Shown here: piece after piece, positions 59,397 through 64,000 of the stretch
Layout: every line of letters starts with the position of its first letter
Numbering within the stretch: the first letter of the stretch is position 1
IMG/VR virus record: IMGVR_UViG_3300028392_000029
Span: 124,001 to 188,000 of that record
Source of the DNA: a virus
DNA: 64,000 nucleotides
Strand: one strand, 5' to 3'
Position numbers and translations under genes: made by a program
Notes under the pieces: model-generated
The model's input: the letters and a program-made list of their open reading frames with translations, nothing else
Databases searched by the model: none
What the model was told of the DNA's origin: nothing

Positions 59397-59851
59397 TTGT
59401 TAACCTCGGTTGGATCGCTTACTGCTTTATTATAAAGTTCTATGGCAATGTCATTTATTTTACATTCAGCATTAATAACTTCTCGTTGAATTTCTATTTC
59501 TTTTTTAACAACTTCGACCTTCTTCTCTACAATTTTAACACGTTCTACAACCTTAGTTTGTATTACAGTATTAGCTTCTTGTGATTTAGTTTCGGCTGCT
59601 TTAACTTTAGCTTCTAATTCGGCTACACGTTCTAGCCAGGCTTTTTGAACACCATGCCCACCATAAAAATATGCACCGACTACTAGTAATATAACTCCGA
59701 TGATTTCTGAAGGAAATTTGTATTGCCCCATCATGGGGATCCATTTTACTAGTTTGCTAGCAATATACAATACGATACCTGCTGTCAGCATGATATAGTA
59801 TATTAGTATAAAAATACTATCAGGTACAAGGCTTAAAACCCAACCAAACAT
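59393..59851 (-). CDS. Inner-membrane coiled-coil protein, i-spanin-like
   Basis: 152 residues. Two hydrophobic segments (SIFILIYYIMLTAGIVLYIA; EIIGVILLVVGAYFYGG) then a long coiled coil (VAELEAKVKAAETKSQEANT ... VEKKVEVVKKEIEIQREVIN). Classical i-spanins have one span, so this is a variant. Pairs with the lipoprotein to fuse the inner and outer membranes. Confidence 0.65.
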   Translation of the reverse strand: MFGWVLSLVPDSIFILIYYIMLTAGIVLYIASKLVKWIPMMGQYKFPSEIIGVILLVVGAYFYGGHGVQKAWLERVAELEAKVKAAETKSQEANTVIQTKVVERVKIVEKKVEVVKKEIEIQREVINAECKINDIAIELYNKAVSDPTEVNK

Positions 59852-59852
59852 A

Positions 59853-60479
59853 TCAGCCTCCTAGGACTTGTAGTGCGTGTTGATAATGCTTTTGACGATC
59901 TTCAAGGCCTAGTGTGCCACCGTTAATACGTTTGGTCATGGTTAGGATGTCACCTGAATCTGCATACTGATTTAGGTTATTAGCTTCCCAGAACCAAGCC
60001 GCTGATTGTACACAACCCTCAAAAGTTGACAGATGTTCGCTGGCTTCGTCTAAACTTTGTTCGGTTGCTTGTGCATAACGGGTATAGTTATCTTTACCAG
60101 TTAACTGGATAAGTCCGCGTCCGCAAAACTTCCAACCGTCGCCTGATGCTTCGTTACCGTTGCCCATGCGGTTAGCATAAGCTCGATTGGCAATTTTTTC
60201 TGGTTGATGAGCATAGTCATTGGCATTGCCTGCATTAAAATATTTAGGCCATACTTTGCATAGACTTTCTGCTTTGTAATTTAGATTTTCTTTGATTGCA
60301 GTATATCCGCCTGATTCGTGTGCTGTCTGTGCTAGAAAGGCTGCAACACGTTCCACAGTATCAATATCATAGTCTGGAAGTGTTTCACTCAATGCTTCGA
60401 ACCAATGATCGGCATAAGGATTATTACCAATAATTGCTTTGAATTTCTCTAATGTAAAATCAAATTTAAAGTCGCTCAT
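59853..60479 (-). CDS. GH19 chitinase-like endolysin
   Basis: 208 residues. TAHESGGYTAIKENLNY contains the catalytic Glu of the GH19 family; ANRMGNGNEASGDGWKFCGR and GLIQLTGKDNY are family motifs. Cleaves peptidoglycan glycan strands; no signal peptide, so holin-dependent release. 1-nt gaps to both neighbours. Confidence 0.9.
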   Translation of the reverse strand: MSDFKFDFTLEKFKAIIGNNPYADHWFEALSETLPDYDIDTVERVAAFLAQTAHESGGYTAIKENLNYKAESLCKVWPKYFNAGNANDYAHQPEKIANRAYANRMGNGNEASGDGWKFCGRGLIQLTGKDNYTRYAQATEQSLDEASEHLSTFEGCVQSAAWFWEANNLNQYADSGDILTMTKRINGGTLGLEDRQKHYQHALQVLGG

Positions 60480-60480
60480 C

Positions 60481-61215
60481 TTATTTCCTTTCTAGTGCAA
60501 CGGCCCAGCCGTTGTTTTCAAATATAAATTTGTTACTAATCTTAGTAATATTATAGTTACCGATTATTTTAGTTAAGAATAATACTTCTGAAATATCTTT
60601 ACCTTCTAGCATAATAGGACCACTGATACTATTATAAACTTCTGCCCTAGGTCCACTATTAACTATATTAAACTTAATTTGTTCACCGTAGACTCTTTTA
60701 AATGTAATAGACTCGTCTATTAATTTTAATTCTTCTGCATAACTATTTTTAAAAAACTCACTAAAGTTATTTAATTTATGCTCTTCGGTTGCGATTGCAT
60801 ATGCATTTCTATCAGTGGGAACCACTGCTGATATATTTTCTTCGTTAGCAACTTCACTTTTAAAACTTTTAAAATATCTAAATCGCATGTATTCTAAACC
60901 AGTTAGTAATATTATGCCATCTACGATTTCCATTATTTGTCTAGCCACATGCCGATTGCGTTCAAGTTCTACGTATACACGATAGTTGCCATCGTCAGTC
61001 TCACCTGGAGTAGCATCGGCATCTAGAACAAATTCATAGCCCATCTCGATAAAGTTTTCTAAATCTTTAGCGGCATCTTCTTGATCTACAGTAAAACTCA
61101 ACACAACAATATCTTCATCGTCGCCAGTTTTACTTTTAAATGAATCAATCTCAAACACTTTTTTAACTAAGTGTTCTAAATCACCTGCTCTAAGATTTTC
61201 TGTAATGTATGTCAT
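60481..61215 (-). CDS. Conserved T4-like phage protein
   Basis: 244 residues from the ATG at 61215; an open extension upstream is an Arg/His-rich out-of-frame shadow of the neighbouring Ala/Pro-rich tail. NLRAGDLEHLVKKVFEIDSF, then KSKTGDDEDIVVLSF is strongly conserved in T4-like environmental phages. Probably structural or DNA-related; function unknown. Confidence 0.75.
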   Translation of the reverse strand: MTYITENLRAGDLEHLVKKVFEIDSFKSKTGDDEDIVVLSFTVDQEDAAKDLENFIEMGYEFVLDADATPGETDDGNYRVYVELERNRHVARQIMEIVDGIILLTGLEYMRFRYFKSFKSEVANEENISAVVPTDRNAYAIATEEHKLNNFSEFFKNSYAEELKLIDESITFKRVYGEQIKFNIVNSGPRAEVYNSISGPIMLEGKDISEVLFLTKIIGNYNITKISNKFIFENNGWAVALERK

Positions 61216-61216
61216 A

Positions 61217-61777
61217 TTATGCTGCCGGTGTAGGTGCCGCTCCTGCCGCCGGTGCGCCGGCTGCCGGTGCCGCCGCTGGTGCTCCTGCCGGTGCTCCACC
61301 CGGAGGCGGCGCCGCTGTACTTGGAGATTGTGATTCTTTATATTCGTTCTTCATCTTGTCCATGTAACCTTTGTATACATCAAATGCTAGTTTTTTTGGC
61401 ATTTTAATTTCTACAATCCAAATAGGATGGCGATCTAATTTACCTTTTTTACTATTGGGTCTTAGATCTTCTTTCGTTCGTATTTTACGGGGCTCTACTA
61501 AGAAATTCTTTTGATAGGAAATTTTACATCCTAAATCAGTTAATCGCTTGCCACCGATGGGATCGGGCATCTTTTCTTCAGGCCACATGAATCCCACGGT
61601 AATCCAATGACGATCTACTTCAGGCCCATAGGCCAATTCGCCTTCTTCCCAGTTTTTGTAAACATACACATCTAGTTCGTCCAACACCCGTTCGAAATCT
61701 TTCAAAACAGCTAAACTACTGTTGTTTTCGTATAGATCCTGTATATTTTGTATAACGTCTAATATGTCGTGGTGCAT
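61217..61777 (-). CDS. Conserved phage protein with Ala/Pro/Gly tail
   Basis: 186 residues. FERVLDELDVYVYKNWEEGE, LAYGPEVDRHWITVGFMWPE is conserved in T4-like environmental phages. The last 35 residues are Ala/Pro/Gly-only repeats (APAGAPAAAPAAGAPAAG). Function unknown. 1-nt gap to the next gene; CTAAATAA promoter-like box upstream. Confidence 0.7.
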   Translation of the reverse strand: MHHDILDVIQNIQDLYENNSSLAVLKDFERVLDELDVYVYKNWEEGELAYGPEVDRHWITVGFMWPEEKMPDPIGGKRLTDLGCKISYQKNFLVEPRKIRTKEDLRPNSKKGKLDRHPIWIVEIKMPKKLAFDVYKGYMDKMKNEYKESQSPSTAAPPPGGAPAGAPAAAPAAGAPAAGAAPTPAA

Positions 61778-61802
61778 GAGTTGATCCTAGAGTCTTCTAC
61801 AC

Positions 61803-61810
61803 TTATTTAG
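61803..61810 (-). promoter_or_regulatory. Late-promoter-like box (CTAAATAA)
   Basis: CTAAATAA on the - strand, 26 nt upstream of the ATG at 61777, at the divergent gap with phoH. CTAAATA is close to the late box of other T4-like phages. Confidence 0.45.
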
Positions 61811-61867
61811 CTGGTTTAAATCCATAACGTATCAGTTTATAATTCTGTAGATCCGTTAAATAATAGT

Positions 61868-61911
61868 GTAGGACCTCTGTAGTTATCAAGGCCGGTCACT
61901 ACAAGTTCTAC
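61868..61911 (+). other. Imperfect inverted repeats in the phoH leader
   Basis: GTAGGAC pairs with GTTCTAC (one G-U) and TGTAGT with ACTACA inside it, with a 14-nt loop; upstream of the ATG at 61944. TTAAATAATAG at 61856-61866 may be a promoter element. The RNA could be structured; no clear function. Confidence 0.35.
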
Positions 61912-61943
61912 TTTTATTACAGTAAGAGTAGGAGCACAACTAG

Positions 61944-62663
61944 ATGAGTAAACAACGAGTGAAAAAGCGTTTTACATCAGAAGTTAACATAATTGACTTT
62001 CAACCATATCTTCCTCAAAAGAAACAGCGTGTGAGTCTACATGCACGAAATCCAAATCAAAAAGTATACCTTGACAAGCTACAAGATGAAACTAAAAGTA
62101 TCATTTTAGCTATCGGGCCAGCAGGCACGGGTAAAACTATGTTGGCAGTGCAAGTAGGAGTTAAGCTGTATCAAGAAGGTATTGTTGATAAGATAATTGT
62201 AACAAGACCCGCCGTCAGTGTAGATGAAGATTTAGGATTTTTACCAGGTACGCTAAATGAAAAAATGGCACCTTGGACTCGTCCTATATTCGACGTTCTA
62301 GGAGAGTATTACCAGCAAAAAGACATAGCTAAAATGCTAGAGGATGGAACCATTGAAATAAGCCCACTCGCGTACATGCGTGGACGCACATTTAAAAACG
62401 CATACATTGTTGCAGATGAATGCCAGAACACCACAGTCAATCAAATGAAAATGTTACTAACTCGTTTAGGCGATGGTAGTAAGATGGTTGTTACGGGTGA
62501 CTTGGCTCAGGCTGATCGTGTTAGTGATAATGGTTTAATAGATTTTTGTAACTTACTCTCATCTAAACCTGCTCTAAAACATATCGACATAGTACAATTT
62601 GAAGCTAAAGACATTGAACGCCATAATGCCGTGAAGGAGGTGTTAGCGGTTTATGGAGACTAA
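61944..62663 (+). CDS. phoH: PhoH-like P-loop ATPase
   Basis: 239 residues. ILAIGPAGTGKTMLAVQVGV is Walker A, YIVADECQN Walker B, and KMVVTGDLAQADR the PhoH DNA/RNA-helicase-like motif; TRPAVSVDEDLGFLPGTLNE is the family signature. Common in marine phages; role in RNA or phosphate stress is unproven. The only + strand gene after 19985. Confidence 0.92.
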   Translation: MSKQRVKKRFTSEVNIIDFQPYLPQKKQRVSLHARNPNQKVYLDKLQDETKSIILAIGPAGTGKTMLAVQVGVKLYQEGIVDKIIVTRPAVSVDEDLGFLPGTLNEKMAPWTRPIFDVLGEYYQQKDIAKMLEDGTIEISPLAYMRGRTFKNAYIVADECQNTTVNQMKMLLTRLGDGSKMVVTGDLAQADRVSDNGLIDFCNLLSSKPALKHIDIVQFEAKDIERHNAVKEVLAVYGD

Positions 62664-62664
62664 A

Positions 62665-62690
62665 AAATAGGAGCATGGACGCTCCTATTT
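62665..62690. terminator. Bidirectional terminator between convergent genes
   Basis: Perfect 10-bp stem AAATAGGAGC / GCTCCTATTT with a 6-nt loop, 2 nt after the phoH stop and 20 nt from the stop of the convergent gene. The T-run (TTTTTT) is on the - strand side; the + side has TTT. Confidence 0.8.
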
Positions 62691-62709
62691 AGAATGTTAT
62701 AGCAATTTG

Positions 62710-63465
62710 TTACTTGATGGGAAGTTCTATATCGTGGACATCAACGGTATAGGACTTCTTCTCTCTTATGTGACGTACCCAACTAGTAAAAGACATTTCT
62801 TTAAGATAAGACAGTGAGTTATGTCGTTTGATCATGGATTGTGTAAGCTCGCCTGAAAATGCAGTAATCTCTTCTCGTTTAAGAGGGATAACTTGTACTA
62901 ACGGTTCGCCCATCTTGATGACAGTTGTTTTAGGTTGCTTCAACATAATATTAATAGGTTGAATCAATGGTACCTTATCATGATCAATGATCCCGGGAAT
63001 AGCTTCCCAGTTACGTGAGTCGTCATAATAATACATAGGTTGCCAAAACAAACTGTAACCCTTTGCCGCCCACACAGTCCATGGATTATCAAGTTTAACT
63101 GGAGTGCCAAACTTAAATTTATTACCCATGAATCCCTGTAGGGCATCTTTAGGTTGAGCACCTTCTTTATATTTAGGATGGCTATAGCGGGTAACTACTC
63201 TGCCATTCGGACCCGGTTCAATTTCAATATCACACCATGCAGGAATAACAAATCCAGTACTACAGTAATCAATAATTCCAGGGCACGATTTAACAGTTTT
63301 ATCACTGTCAATGGGCTTTGCAGATTTCTTGTAGTACAGCGCCATGTCCTTAAATGCAGGCGGTAAAAACTCGCTTGCTGGACGGATTGGTGCATGGTGT
63401 CTAATAGCCCACTCGTCGCAGGCAAAGTAAATCTGATGCTCAAGTTTTTTCTTAAATGGCCACAT
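62710..63465 (-). CDS. Conserved phage protein (DUF6065-like)
   Basis: 251 residues. SCPGIIDYCSTGFVIPAWCD and FKFGTPVKLDNPWTVWAAKG are conserved in T4-like phages; the first resembles DUF6065. KKSAKPIDSDKTVKSCPGII is N-terminal to it. Function unknown. Starts 2 nt after the clamp-loader stop. Confidence 0.65.
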   Translation of the reverse strand: MWPFKKKLEHQIYFACDEWAIRHHAPIRPASEFLPPAFKDMALYYKKSAKPIDSDKTVKSCPGIIDYCSTGFVIPAWCDIEIEPGPNGRVVTRYSHPKYKEGAQPKDALQGFMGNKFKFGTPVKLDNPWTVWAAKGYSLFWQPMYYYDDSRNWEAIPGIIDHDKVPLIQPINIMLKQPKTTVIKMGEPLVQVIPLKREEITAFSGELTQSMIKRHNSLSYLKEMSFTSWVRHIREKKSYTVDVHDIELPIK

Positions 63466-63467
63466 GA

Positions 63468-64000
63468 TTACAGATGTCCGAGTCTAATTAGTGTTGCGGC
63501 TAGGTTAATCTCTGGATCCATGACTAGTGTATGATCCACAAGACCTTGCTTGATAATGAGAATAGCTTTATCTTGCTTATCTTCTGCACCAAAGATTTCT
63601 ACATTGTCATACAGCCAGCGATAAATTTCTTCCATTTCTTCTGGACGAGCTTGACTGCATACAAGTTTACGTGCTTCAGCAATTTTTCCTGCGGTAAACA
63701 ATGCTACCATTTCGACCCGATAATCAGTACTGTCAGCCGCTGTTTCTACAATCTTTAGTCTACCGTCCATACTGTTCATCTGAGCATTATTGATTGTTTT
63801 ACGCAGGTCTGGATAAGTTGCTTTAACATAGATGTCTAATGTATCTAGATCAAATTCTACATTCTCTTCTACAAGGATTGTAGCAACACGAGCTGTAAAC
63901 TCAGTCAAGTCAGTTTTTTCAATATGCATCTTCTGGCACCTGCTGTGCAACGCCGGAAGTATCTTATTAGGATAGTTGCAAGTTAGGATAAATCTAACAG
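63468..64000 (-). CDS. Clamp loader ATPase subunit, T4 gp44 type (5' end outside window)
   Basis: The frame is open to the window edge: VRFILTCNYPNKILPALHSR, then CQ at the right end is the sensor-1/arginine region of clamp-loader AAA+ proteins, followed by ATILVEENVEFDLDTLDIYV, ATYPDLRKTINNAQ, the C-terminal collar domain of gp44. An internal TTG or ATG within this stretch is not the start. It loads the gp45-type clamp. ATPase motifs lie upstream of the window. Confidence 0.85.
   Translation of the reverse strand, partial: VRFILTCNYPNKILPALHSRCQKMHIEKTDLTEFTARVATILVEENVEFDLDTLDIYVKATYPDLRKTINNAQMNSMDGRLKIVETAADSTDYRVEMVALFTAGKIAEARKLVCSQARPEEMEEIYRWLYDNVEIFGAEDKQDKAILIIKQGLVDHTLVMDPEINLAATLIRLGHL

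Noticed and set aside
61778-61943. tRNA or riboswitch in the phoH leader
   Set aside because: Only short imperfect stems; no cloverleaf or known aptamer pattern.
63468-63950. A stand-alone 160-aa protein
   Set aside because: The frame continues to the window edge with clamp-loader sequence, so it is the C-terminal part of a longer gene.

Overview
This window is part of a large T4-like tailed phage (myovirus) genome, most like the exo-T4 phages of aquatic Gram-negative bacteria. The evidence is a family-B DNA polymerase with all exonuclease and polymerase motifs, a gp45-type sliding clamp, a gp44-type clamp loader cut by the right edge, a FEN/RNase H-type nuclease, a DsbA-like late-transcription protein, PhoH, ThyX, and long tail-fibre genes with a collar domain. 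The DNA is AT-rich, genes are packed with ATGA/TAATG overlaps, and I saw no tRNA, IS element or CRISPR array. A two-component spanin pair and TTGACA-17-TATAAT promoters point to a Gram-negative host with an ordinary sigma70; the exact host cannot be told from this window.

Layout: (1) 1-15750, + strand: a giant tail or adhesin protein (5' end outside the window), then fibre and structural genes, including three paralogues with the same N-terminal domain. (2) 15821-19985, + strand: a small gene, four GT-A-like glycosyltransferase genes in two paralogous pairs, and one unknown gene. (3) 19926-26879, - strand: ThyX, small conserved phage genes, a MoxR-type AAA+ ATPase with a metallopeptidase/VWA partner, and a putative nuclease. 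(4) 26876-45355, - strand: nucleotide, DNA-modification and replication genes. FolE, QueE, a QueD-like protein and a DpdA-like transglycosylase form most of a 7-deazaguanine DNA-modification route. A flavin-dependent halogenase-like gene overlaps dpdA by 4 nt, and both lie in the sliding-clamp transcription unit. DNA polymerase, a short UDP-sugar dehydrogenase and DsbA follow. (5) 45472-53983, - strand: a block whose products mostly begin with a short peptide ending in L-x-E before G/S/A, as T4 internal head proteins do. It includes a cytidylyltransferase-like protein, a ligase-superfamily protein and a Dps. (6) 54056-58256: a DnaJ, peptide deformylase, ClpA-like and unknown gene operon. (7) 58325-61777: lysis genes (holin, spanins, GH19 endolysin), a secreted peptide and two conserved phage genes. 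(8) 61944-64000: PhoH on + alone, a bidirectional terminator, a conserved gene and the clamp loader.

Two promoter classes can be read. Seven near-consensus sigma70 promoters, all on the - strand, precede replication, modification and chaperone genes. A T4-late-like [G/C]ATAAATA box and close variants precede fibre, head and lysis genes. At two places a sigma70 promoter is overlaid on a hairpin, which would insulate one unit from the next. The most interesting features are the DpdA/halogenase pair, the set of enzymes with capsid-targeting-like N-termini, and the proteostasis operon.
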